Positions 34,122 to 41,903 of a DNA stretch of 64,000 nucleotides are shown in pieces (the first letter of the stretch is position 1; every line of letters begins with the position of its first letter). The notes under the pieces were generated by a model. The model saw nothing but the letters and a program-made list of their open reading frames with translations. It did not search any database and was not told where the DNA came from. The translations under genes and the position numbers were made by a program. This DNA is from Acidovorax sp. Lineage in GTDB: Bacteria; Pseudomonadota; Gammaproteobacteria; Burkholderiales; Burkholderiaceae_C. The stretch is from positions 1 to 64,000 of the forward strand of contig NZ_JAPUDY010000061.1 of the NCBI RefSeq assembly GCF_027492855.1. Direction: 5' to 3'.

Positions 34122-35525
34122 ATGAATCTTCAGGAAAGTACGCGGCGCTGGTTGCCCAAGGCCCGCGCCATGGCGCTGAGCCTCCCCATGGCGTTGCTGG
34201 CGGCGCTGGTGCTGGTCGGCATCAACGAGACGGGGCACATGCGCTCTTTGGACGCGCTGCAACAAATGGCCGAGGGCCTGACCACCCGCGGGGATGTCAA
34301 CAAGCTGCTGCAAAGCATGCTCGATGCGGAGACCGGCCAACGGGGCTACCTGCTCACCGGCAACGAAAGCTATCTGGAGCCCTACGACAAGGCCGTTGCC
34401 ACCGTGCAGACCAACATGGACCGGTTGAGCCAGCAGTTCATGGGGCATGCGGACGACATGCGGGAGTTTGCGCTGCTATCGCGGCAAATATCGCGCAAGC
34501 TGGGTGAGATGGAGTTGAGCTTGCGATTGCGCCGCAAGGGCAACGAGGACGCCTGGAAGTTCGTCATGAGCACCGACGTGGGCAAAGAGCACATGGAGGC
34601 AATCCGTACACACGCGCAAAAGCTGATTACAAGCAGTGACGAGCGGCTGTCCGTTGGGCGGGCGCAAATCGAGCAGTCGCTGATGCTGTCGCGTATCGGC
34701 ATTGCCACGGTCACTGTGATCGGCCTGTTGGCCTTTTATATGTATTTGCGCCAGACACAGGCCGTGCAGGCGGTGGGCAGGCGCGAACAGGTGCTGCTGG
34801 AGCAGGAGCGGGATCGCCTGGAGGGCCTGGTGCGCGAGCGCACCGCCACGTTGTCGGAGCTGGCCAACCACCTGCAGCAGGTGCGTGAGGAAGAGCGAGG
34901 GCATCTGGCGCGCGAGCTGCACGATGAGCTGGGCGCCTTGCTGACGGCCGCCAAACTCGATGTGGCGCGCCTGAAATCCAAGATCAACGCCTCGGCGCCT
35001 GACATCGCCGAGCGCCTCAAGCACCTCACGGATACCCTCAACAGCGGCATTGCGCTCAAGCGCCGCATCATCGAAGACCTGCGCCCCTCGTCCTTGTCCA
35101 ATCTGGGGCTGACGGCCGCGCTCGAAATCCTGACGCGCGAATACGCCGAGCGTGCGGGTATCGAGGTCGAGACCAGCCTGGAGGCCGTGCAACTACCCGA
35201 TGCAACCCAGCTCACGGTGTACCGCATGGTGCAAGAGGCCCTGACCAACATCGGCAAATACGCCAAGGCCACCAAGGTGCTGGTGCTGGTGCATGCGTAT
35301 CCCACCCATGTGGCGGTTCAGGTGCGCGACGACGGCGTGGGGTTTGACCCGGCCACCGTGCGCCCCACCTCGCACGGGCTGGCGGGCATGCGCCACCGTG
35401 TCGAAGCGGCAGGGGGGCGCCTCTCGCTCACCTCCCGCCCCGGTGATGGCGCCCTGGTGTCGGCCGTGTTGCCGCTGCAGCGGGCGCCTGTCGATCTGCC
35501 GGCGATTGCAGCCCAGGGCGGCTGA
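34122..35525 (+). CDS. CHASE3-type sensor histidine kinase (HisKA_3)
   Basis: 467 residues. N-terminal helix (LSLPMALLAALVLVGI), a periplasmic helical CHASE3-like domain (LLQSMLDAETGQRGYLLTGNESYLEPYD), a second helix (IGIATVTVIGLLAFYMYL), coiled coil, then HisKA_3 with the phospho-acceptor H267 in LARELHDELGALL, and a GHKL ATPase domain (NIGKYAKA, DDGVGFDP, GLAGMRHRVEAAGG). It likely phosphorylates the divergent NarL-type regulator. The ligand sensed is unknown. Confidence 0.94.
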   Translation: MNLQESTRRWLPKARAMALSLPMALLAALVLVGINETGHMRSLDALQQMAEGLTTRGDVNKLLQSMLDAETGQRGYLLTGNESYLEPYDKAVATVQTNMDRLSQQFMGHADDMREFALLSRQISRKLGEMELSLRLRRKGNEDAWKFVMSTDVGKEHMEAIRTHAQKLITSSDERLSVGRAQIEQSLMLSRIGIATVTVIGLLAFYMYLRQTQAVQAVGRREQVLLEQERDRLEGLVRERTATLSELANHLQQVREEERGHLARELHDELGALLTAAKLDVARLKSKINASAPDIAERLKHLTDTLNSGIALKRRIIEDLRPSSLSNLGLTAALEILTREYAERAGIEVETSLEAVQLPDATQLTVYRMVQEALTNIGKYAKATKVLVLVHAYPTHVAVQVRDDGVGFDPATVRPTSHGLAGMRHRVEAAGGRLSLTSRPGDGALVSAVLPLQRAPVDLPAIAAQGG

Positions 35526-35744
35526 CTCCGTTTCCGAGACGACTGATGCGCTATGGCCTCTTGTGGGCCATGGCGCTGCCTGCGGCGCGCTGTCCTACAC
35601 CGCTGCCGCAGCGATGCCGACAGGCGGGCGCGCAGGGCACCGGCATCCCTCGTGGGGCTTGTTGCCTACAGTGGAATCCAGGCGCCGAGACTATCGCGCC
35701 AGCCAGTCGGCCGGCATTCCGGCCCCCGCAAGGAGATGGAAAAA

Positions 35745-35909
35745 ATGTTGCATTACGCCGTTGTCTTTCTGGTGATCGCGCTGATCGCCGCGCTCTTCGG
35801 TTTTGGCGGTATTGCCGCCGGGGCCGTAGGCATCGCCAAGATCCTGTTCTTCGTGTTCGTGATCATGGCCGTGGTGACCTTTGTCCTCGGCCTGATCAAG
35901 AAGGGGTGA
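35745..35909 (+). CDS. DUF1328 (YtjA-type) small membrane protein
   Basis: 54 residues from [22 protein letters not shown], preceded by aaggag at nine bases. Two hydrophobic helices and a basic end (LIKKG). Length and sequence match DUF1328/YtjA. It is stress-associated in some bacteria; the role is unknown. Confidence 0.92.
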   Translation: MLHYAVVFLVIALIAALFGFGGIAAGAVGIAKILFFVFVIMAVVTFVLGLIKKG

Positions 35910-35974
35910 CGCATGCGCCGCTGCGCGCACCGCCCCTCCGGCCCTCACTACCCCCGCTACCAAGGAGCTTCTTC

Positions 35975-36376
35975 ATGAGTCTTCAGACCGCCGCCCACAC
36001 CGCAACCCGCAATGCCCGCCACCTGGCCGACGATGCCCTGCAAAGCGCGCAGGACGTCCTGCAAACCACCCGCGCGGTGGCTGACCATTCGCTGGACCAG
36101 GCCGAAGGGCATGTGCGCGACCTGCGCCGCCGGGCCGACCCTACCATCGACGACCTGGCTGCCCGCGCCCAGGCGCTGGCCTCGCGCAGCATCGACTATT
36201 GCGCCGACACCAGCGCCCGTGCGCGCCGCCAGATCCAGCATGCTGCCCATGCCACGGGCCAGTATGTGGCTGAGCAGCCCGGCAAGTCGCTGGTGATTGC
36301 CGCTGCCACAGGTGCGGCTGCGGCAACCCTGGTGCTGTGGCTGTCCCGTCGCCGTCGCAACAGCGGCGTTTATTGA
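35975..36376 (+). CDS. DUF883/ElaB-like membrane-anchored protein
   Basis: 133 residues. A long amphipathic helical stretch (HLADDALQSAQDVLQTTRAVADHSLDQAEGHVRDLRRR) precedes a C-terminal GKSLVIAAATGAAAATLVLWLSRRRR anchor. This layout fits the DUF883/ElaB group of ribosome- or stress-linked anchored proteins. The ATG follows aaggag at eight bases. It is grouped with DUF1328 and a BON protein. Confidence 0.75.
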   Translation: MSLQTAAHTATRNARHLADDALQSAQDVLQTTRAVADHSLDQAEGHVRDLRRRADPTIDDLAARAQALASRSIDYCADTSARARRQIQHAAHATGQYVAEQPGKSLVIAAATGAAAATLVLWLSRRRRNSGVY

Positions 36377-36476
36377 GTCTCCCTCCCGTCCGCTGCCCAC
36401 GCGGGGGCACGGACCGCTAGACTGTCCGTCCCAGCAACCGCGTTCCCAACCATTTTTGATGATGAAGGAAAACACC

Positions 36477-36794
36477 ATGAAATACGCTCGTGCCCTCGCT
36501 TTCGCCGCTGTGGCTGGCATCACCATCGTCACGGCCACGGGCTGCTCGGTGGCTCGCGACCAACAAACCGTGGGCTCCTACGTGGATGACGCGGGCATCA
36601 CGACCGCGGTCAAGGCCAAGATGGCCGAAGACAAGAACGTGTCGGCCACATCCATCAGCGTGGAGACGCTCAACGGCACGGTGCAGCTTTCGGGCTTTGC
36701 CAAGTCGCAGGCCGAAAAGAACCAGGCAGAGAACATTGCCCGCAACACCAAGCATGTGCGCGAAGTGCGCAACAGCATTGTGGTGCGCCCCTGA
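36477..36794 (+). CDS. BON-domain lipoprotein
   Basis: 105 residues. Signal peptide with lipobox ATGC at Cys 22 (MKYARALAFAAVAGITIVTATGC), then one BON domain (DDAGITTAVKAKMAED...VETLNGTVQLSGFAKSQAEKNQAENIARNTKHVREVRNSIVV). Such OsmY-like proteins bind envelope phospholipids under stress. It is followed by a terminator-like hairpin. Confidence 0.9.
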   Translation: MKYARALAFAAVAGITIVTATGCSVARDQQTVGSYVDDAGITTAVKAKMAEDKNVSATSISVETLNGTVQLSGFAKSQAEKNQAENIARNTKHVREVRNSIVVRP

Positions 36795-36863
36795 TGATGA
36801 ACGGATGACTTGACGCCGTGCACGGCGAGGCCATGGCCCCGCCGCGTGCAGCCTCTACTTGTG

Positions 36864-36907
36864 GAGCAGGCTCCAGGCACAGTGTCCTGGTGCCTGCTCT
36901 TTCTTTT
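36864..36907 (+). terminator. terminator-like hairpin after BON lipoprotein
   Basis: Arms gagcaggctccagg and cctggtgcctgctc pair with one mismatch, followed by TTTCTTTT. Confidence 0.8.
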
Positions 36908-36974
36908 GCACGGGCGCGGCAACGGGCGCACCCTGTGCCTTGCCCCTTGTCGCGCCCCGGATAAGCTACACACC

Positions 36975-38114
36975 ATGCGGGTATTCAATTGCGACCATTG
37001 CGGCCATCTGGTCTTTTTCGACAGCGTGCAGTGCCTGCACTGCGGCAGCGCGCTGGCTTTTTTGCCCGATGTGATGGCCATGGCGGCCCTGGTGCCTGCG
37101 CCGCAGGACGGCGCCGACCTGTGGCGGCGCAGGGGCGGGCGCGACAGCGCGGACTACAGCGGGCGGCTGTACCGCATGTGCCGCAACCACACCGAGCACC
37201 AGGCCTGCAACTTCGCGGTGCCCGCCAACGATTACGCCGAGTTGTGCGTGTCGTGCCGACAGACGCGGGTGATGCCCGACCTGGCCGAAGCCGCCAACCT
37301 GGGCCGCTGGATGCAGATCGAGGCCGCCAAGCGGCGTTTGTTCTACAGCCTGGCCCGCCTGGGCCTGGAGCCCGTGCCGGGGCGCGCCGGGCCGGTGTTC
37401 GAGTTCCGAGCCGAAGTGCCGGGCGGGCCGCCGGTGCTGACGGGCCACCACAGCGGCACCATCACGCTCAACGTGGCCGAGGCGGACGATGACGAACGTG
37501 CCCGCCGCCGCATCGCGCTGGGCGAACCCTACCGTACCCTGATCGGCCACCTGCGCCACGAGTCCGGCCACTTCTACTGGGACCAACTGGTGCGCGACGG
37601 CGGCTGCATCGACGACTTCCGCCGCGTGTTCGGCGACGAGCGCCAGGACTACGCCGCCGCGCTGGAGGCCCACTACGCCAAAGGCAATGATCTGGGTGAC
37701 TGGGCCGCGCACTATGTGAGCGCCTATGCGTCCGCCCACCCCTGGGAGGACTGGGCCGAGACCTGGGCCCACTACCTGCACATGATCGACTTGCTGGAGA
37801 CCTCGGCCAGCTACGCCACCGAGGTCACGGTCCCCGGTCTCTATGGTGCGCAGCGCAGCAGCGCCATCGACCCCTTCGGCACCCCGACGCCCGGTTTTGA
37901 CGCCATGCTGGAGCACCTCGTGCCCCTGACGCTGCTGCTCAACAGCCTCACGCGCAGCCTGGGCCAGCCCGACGCCTACCCCTTCGCCCTGGCGGAACAG
38001 GCGCTGGCCAAGCTGCGTTTCGTGCATGACGTGGTGCGCACTGCGGGGCAGCGCCCGGTTGCCGCGCCACCGCCCGCCATCAGCCGGGCTGGCCTGGCGC
38101 CGCCGCCGGGCTGA
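36975..38114 (+). CDS. zinc-ribbon metallopeptidase (DUF2248-like)
   Basis: 379 residues from MRVFNCDHCGHLVFF. The N-terminal zinc ribbon has CDHC and CLHC; a second Cys group follows (MCRNHTEHQACNF, CVSCR). The catalytic motif is HESGH (GHLRHESGHFYWDQL), with a downstream Glu in WEDWAETWAHYLHM. The layout fits the DUF2248 putative zinc-binding metallopeptidases. Its 3' end overlaps the convergent transglutaminase gene by 35 bases. Substrate is unknown. Confidence 0.87.
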   Translation: MRVFNCDHCGHLVFFDSVQCLHCGSALAFLPDVMAMAALVPAPQDGADLWRRRGGRDSADYSGRLYRMCRNHTEHQACNFAVPANDYAELCVSCRQTRVMPDLAEAANLGRWMQIEAAKRRLFYSLARLGLEPVPGRAGPVFEFRAEVPGGPPVLTGHHSGTITLNVAEADDDERARRRIALGEPYRTLIGHLRHESGHFYWDQLVRDGGCIDDFRRVFGDERQDYAAALEAHYAKGNDLGDWAAHYVSAYASAHPWEDWAETWAHYLHMIDLLETSASYATEVTVPGLYGAQRSSAIDPFGTPTPGFDAMLEHLVPLTLLLNSLTRSLGQPDAYPFALAEQALAKLRFVHDVVRTAGQRPVAAPPPAISRAGLAPPPG

Positions 38115-39024
38115 AGCCCAGGGGCTGCTCCACGGGTTCCACCGTCACCGCCACCTGCAACACATGGTGGTCGCCGCCGTGGATCACGCCCCGCAGCGGC
38201 GAGACATCCGAGTAGTCGCGCCCGATGGCCAGGGTCACATAGTCCTCGCCCGCAGCGCGGTTGTTGGTGGGGTCGAGGTCGAACCACTCCGCATCGTCGT
38301 CCATGCCATCGCCCTCCACGGCGGCGGGGGACCACACCGACACCCAGGCGTGCGAGGCATCGGCGCCCACCAGCCGGGGCTGGCCCGGTGGGGGCTCGGT
38401 CAGCAGGTAGCCGCTCACATAACGTGCCGCCAGGCCCATGCTGCGCAGGCAGCCGATCATCACGTGGGCGAAGTCCTGGCATACGCCACGGCGCAGCCGC
38501 AGCGATTCGAGCGCAGGCGTGCCCGCATCCGTGGCATGGGCTGTGTAGCTGAAATCGGCGTGGATGCGCGACATCAGGTGGCGGGCCGCATCCATCAGCG
38601 GGCGCCCCGGCGCAAAGCTCTCGCTGGCATAGGTCACGAAGTCGGCGTGCCGGGGGATGTAGGGCGAGGCAAAGCCGAACTCGGCGGCAGGGTGGTAGGG
38701 CATGCCCCGCCGGTAGGCCAGGTGTTCGCGCACCGCCTCCCAGGGCTCGCCGGGCGGTGCCGGTGGTTGTGGGGTGGTTTCCAGCAGGCTTTCGGCGCGC
38801 ACGCGCAGCCCCTCGTGGGTGAAGGGCAGGCTGAAGAATGCGCGGGTGTTGCCAAACACGTCCTGCGTGGCTTCGCACTGGGCAGGTACGGGGTCGATCT
38901 GCAGCGCATGGGTGAGCACGCGCTGCGCCGGCCCGGTGCGTGGCCGCAGGTGGGCCATGTGCTGGGCGTTCTGCACCGCCGGGGTGTACTGGTACACCGT
39001 TTCGTGGATGACGCGCAGCTTCAT
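38080..39024 (-). CDS. transglutaminase-like protein
   Basis: 314 residues. N-terminal beta domain (MKLRVIHETVYQYTPAVQNAQHMAHLRPR) and a transglutaminase core with a complete Cys/His/Asp triad: RRGVCQDFAHVMIG, DASHAWVSVW, and FDLDPTNN. It is the third gene of a minus-strand unit with the ATP-grasp/alpha-E and DUF2126 genes. Probably a cysteine hydrolase or amide-forming enzyme; the substrate is unknown. Confidence 0.92.
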   Translation of the reverse strand: MKLRVIHETVYQYTPAVQNAQHMAHLRPRTGPAQRVLTHALQIDPVPAQCEATQDVFGNTRAFFSLPFTHEGLRVRAESLLETTPQPPAPPGEPWEAVREHLAYRRGMPYHPAAEFGFASPYIPRHADFVTYASESFAPGRPLMDAARHLMSRIHADFSYTAHATDAGTPALESLRLRRGVCQDFAHVMIGCLRSMGLAARYVSGYLLTEPPPGQPRLVGADASHAWVSVWSPAAVEGDGMDDDAEWFDLDPTNNRAAGEDYVTLAIGRDYSDVSPLRGVIHGGDHHVLQVAVTVEPVEQPLGFSPAAAPGQPG

Positions 39025-39110
39025 GGAAGTCCAGGCTTTGAGACCGAAGGCAGCGTGTGAAACCGGCGCGCCCGAGGCCAGGGCAGCCGAGCAAGGGCCG
39101 CCCCGCAGCG

Positions 39111-39162
39111 AGGGCTGCGTCCCCCTTGAGGGGGAAGGCGCCGAAGGCGACTCAGGGGGTGT
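39111..39162. repeat. intergenic palindrome-rich element
   Basis: Stretch with nested palindromes (cccccttgaggggg, ggcgccgaaggcg) between the ATP-grasp and transglutaminase genes. From memory, similar 'ccccctgagtcgccttcggcg' stretches recur in Comamonadaceae genomes; only one copy is in this window. Confidence 0.5.
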
Positions 39163-39168
39163 TCCATT

Positions 39169-41841
39169 TCAGGCTCCTACGCTGTGCCTGAGCGCGTCCA
39201 CCGAATGGGTGAAATAGCGCGTGGCCAGCACGTCCGACAGGTCCGCCACACCCTGCACGCAGTGACCCAGGTATTGCTCCAGCGCGGCATACCGGCCCTC
39301 GGCATCCTGTGCGCACAGGTCCGCGAGCGACAAGTCGGACGCATCGGGGATGCCCAGGCCCGCCGACTCGCCTGGCGCTCCAGCGGCGGCCTCGATCTTG
39401 GCGATGCGCCCGCGCAGCGTCTGTGCCACCCAGGCGAGCGAGCGGGGGTTGTCCCGGTCGATCACCAAGAGGTCGAGCAGCGCGGGCATGTCGCGCCGCT
39501 GCTGGTACTGGGCGTGGAAGGTGATGGTGCTGTCGAACAGCGCGATCATGGCCTCGAAGCCGCTTTCGTCGAACACCGCTCCGGTCTGCAGGCCGCTTTC
39601 GAGCGCGGCGGCCAGAAAACCCAGGCGCTCCAGGTGCCGCCCGATGGACAGCAGCCGCCAGCCGTCGTCGCGGGTCATGCGGTCGGTCTGCTGGCCGGTC
39701 ATGGCGGCGGTGCGGCCGCTCAGGGTTTCCAGCTGGCGCAGCGCCTCCAGCGGTGAATAGTCGCCATCTTCGATGTCGTCGTTCGGGCGCTGCGCGAAGA
39801 ACTCGGCCTCGGTGCTCACGATGAGGTGCCAGTGCTCTTGCGACAGGCGGTCGCGCACGGCCGAGGCCGCGCCCAGGATGCCGCGCAGGTTATAGCCCAC
39901 GCTGGTGACCTGCGCCGCGTTGGTGAGCCCCGCGATCAGCGAGCGCTCGAACACGCGCCGCGCCTGGGTAGCGGGCGGCACGGTGGGCAGCACCAGGCCT
40001 TGGCCCATGGCCAGGGTGCTGAGCCAGGCCAGCAGTGGCTGGGACGACTGGTCTTCGCCGTTCAGGCATTGCAGCGCAACGCGCGCCAGGCGAGTGACGT
40101 TTTCTGTGCGTTCGGTATAGCGGCCCAGCCAGAAAAGGTTTTCGGCGGCGCGGCTGGTCACCTGGCGGCTGCGGTGCACCACGGCGGGGGCGCTCTGGTT
40201 GTGCGCCAGCAGCGTGGTGGTGTCCACCGTGCCGCCGGTCTGCACCCACACATCAGCGCTGCTGCCGCCGCGCTGCATGGACGTGATCTCGCTGTCGCCG
40301 GTGGCGATGCGCGCCAGCCCGCCGGGCAGCACGCGCCAGGAGCCGGGGCCGTCGCACACGGCAAACACCCGCAGCATCACCGAGCGCGGGGCAATGTGGC
40401 TGCCAGGCTGCCCTGGCGCACCGGGCTGCCACGTGGGCATCTGCGACAACGGCAGGTGGGCCTGCACGGTGTATTCGTCGCCGTGGCCTTTCACGCGCTC
40501 GGCCCACTGGGCCAGCTCCTGCGGTGGCAGCGCGCCGCCCAGCACAGGGCCTTGCTGCGCCATCGGCCAGGTGGGGCGGATCACGCTGTGCGCCAGTTGC
40601 GGCAGCACGGCTTGCATGGCAGCACGCTCGCCGCACCACCAGGTGGGCAGGGACGGCAGTGCGAGTTCCTCGCCCAGCAGGTGGTGCGACAGCGCGGGCA
40701 TGAAACCCAGCAGCGCCGACGATTCGAGAAACGCCGAGCCCGGCGCGTTGGCCACCAGGACGTTGCCCGCGCGGATCGCCTGCAGCAGGCCGGGCACGCC
40801 CAGGCGTGAGTCGCTGCGCAGCTCCAGCGGGTCCAGGAACTCGTCGTCCAGGCGTTTCAGGATACCGTGCACCGGCTGCAGGCCGTGCAGCGTCTTGAGG
40901 TACAGGTGGGCGTCGCGCACGGTGAGGTCGTTGCCCTCCACCAGCGTCAGGCCCAGATAGCGCGCCAGGTAGGCGTGCTCGAAGTAGGTTTCGTTGTACG
41001 GGCCGGGCGTGAGCAGCACGATGCGTGCATCCGGCCCTGCCGGGCTCATCTGCCGCAGCCCGTCGAGCAGGGCGCGGTAGGTGGCGGCCAGGCGCTGCAC
41101 ATGCATCTGGCTAAAGGCCTCGGGGAACAAGCGCGAGATGAGCAGCCGGTTCTCCAGCAGATAGCCCAGGCCCGACGGCGCCTGCGTGCGCTGCGAGACC
41201 ACCCACCAGTCGCCCTGTGCGTCGCGCGCCAGGTCGAACGCCGCAATGTGCAGGTGGGTGCCGCCCACGGGCTGCACGCCGTGCATGGCGCGCAGGTAGC
41301 CAGGGTGGCCCTGCACCAGCGCACTGGGCAGCAGGCCTTTGCGCAGCAGCTCTTGTGGGCCGTACACGTCGGCCATCACGCGGTCGAGCAGGCGCGTGCG
41401 CTGCAACACGCCGCGCTCGATGTGCGCCCAGTCGCCCTGCGGGAGGATGAGCGGGAACAGGTCGACCGACCAGGGCCGCTGTGGGCCGTCGGCATCGGCA
41501 TAGACGTTGTAGGTGACGCCGTTGTCGCGCACCTGGCGCTGCAGGCTCTGCATGCGCCGGTCCAGGTCCTGAAAACCCTCGGTTCCCAATTGTTCAAAGA
41601 AATCGGCCCAGGCGCTTGATAGACAAGCGCTACCAGCTATCGAAACAGGAGCATTTGAGGCGCTGGCAAAGCTGGCGGCGGGTGGCGTGGCCGCGCGGGT
41701 GCCGCGCAACTCGTCGAAGTGCCCGGCCGCAGCGGCAGGCGCCAGCGCGGCTGCGAGCTGGGCCGCGCTTTCGGTGAGGGCTGTGGGCAAGAGGCTGTCG
41801 TTGGGGTTTTTCACTGCGCTGGATTTTCGGGCATTTGGCAC
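39169..41841 (-). CDS. circularly permuted ATP-grasp fused to alpha-E domain
   Basis: 890 residues. The N-terminal ~500 residues are a circularly permuted type 2 ATP-grasp (DUF404/407-like): RQVRDNGVTYNVYADADGPQRPW, DLFPLILPQGDW, LLENRLLISRLFPE, and LTPGPYNETYFEHAYLARYLG. The C-terminal ~330 residues are alpha-E (DUF403): RAAENLFWLGRYTERTENVTRLAR through RHLERLGFLAAALESG. These are often two genes; here they are fused. Likely a peptide-ligase-type enzyme. Residues 62-78 come from the dispersed repeat. It starts at GTG 41841, or GTG 41814. Confidence 0.9.
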   Translation of the reverse strand: MPNARKSSAVKNPNDSLLPTALTESAAQLAAALAPAAAAGHFDELRGTRAATPPAASFASASNAPVSIAGSACLSSAWADFFEQLGTEGFQDLDRRMQSLQRQVRDNGVTYNVYADADGPQRPWSVDLFPLILPQGDWAHIERGVLQRTRLLDRVMADVYGPQELLRKGLLPSALVQGHPGYLRAMHGVQPVGGTHLHIAAFDLARDAQGDWWVVSQRTQAPSGLGYLLENRLLISRLFPEAFSQMHVQRLAATYRALLDGLRQMSPAGPDARIVLLTPGPYNETYFEHAYLARYLGLTLVEGNDLTVRDAHLYLKTLHGLQPVHGILKRLDDEFLDPLELRSDSRLGVPGLLQAIRAGNVLVANAPGSAFLESSALLGFMPALSHHLLGEELALPSLPTWWCGERAAMQAVLPQLAHSVIRPTWPMAQQGPVLGGALPPQELAQWAERVKGHGDEYTVQAHLPLSQMPTWQPGAPGQPGSHIAPRSVMLRVFAVCDGPGSWRVLPGGLARIATGDSEITSMQRGGSSADVWVQTGGTVDTTTLLAHNQSAPAVVHRSRQVTSRAAENLFWLGRYTERTENVTRLARVALQCLNGEDQSSQPLLAWLSTLAMGQGLVLPTVPPATQARRVFERSLIAGLTNAAQVTSVGYNLRGILGAASAVRDRLSQEHWHLIVSTEAEFFAQRPNDDIEDGDYSPLEALRQLETLSGRTAAMTGQQTDRMTRDDGWRLLSIGRHLERLGFLAAALESGLQTGAVFDESGFEAMIALFDSTITFHAQYQQRRDMPALLDLLVIDRDNPRSLAWVAQTLRGRIAKIEAAAGAPGESAGLGIPDASDLSLADLCAQDAEGRYAALEQYLGHCVQGVADLSDVLATRYFTHSVDALRHSVGA
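41610..41656. repeat. double-hairpin repeat copy I, inside ATP-grasp gene
   Basis: ggcgcttgatagacaagcgct (palindrome 2) followed by agctatcgaaacaggagca (palindrome 1), in frame near the N-terminus of the protein. Confidence 0.75.
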
Positions 41842-41903
41842 CGAGAGCGCTGCGGGTAACCCGCAGCTTCAAAAACCCGTGTGGGGAGGTTGCTGGCGCT
41901 ACG

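Noticed and set aside
38026-39060. Plus-strand frame opposite the transglutaminase gene
   Set aside because: Shadow of the minus-strand gene, which has a complete catalytic triad.
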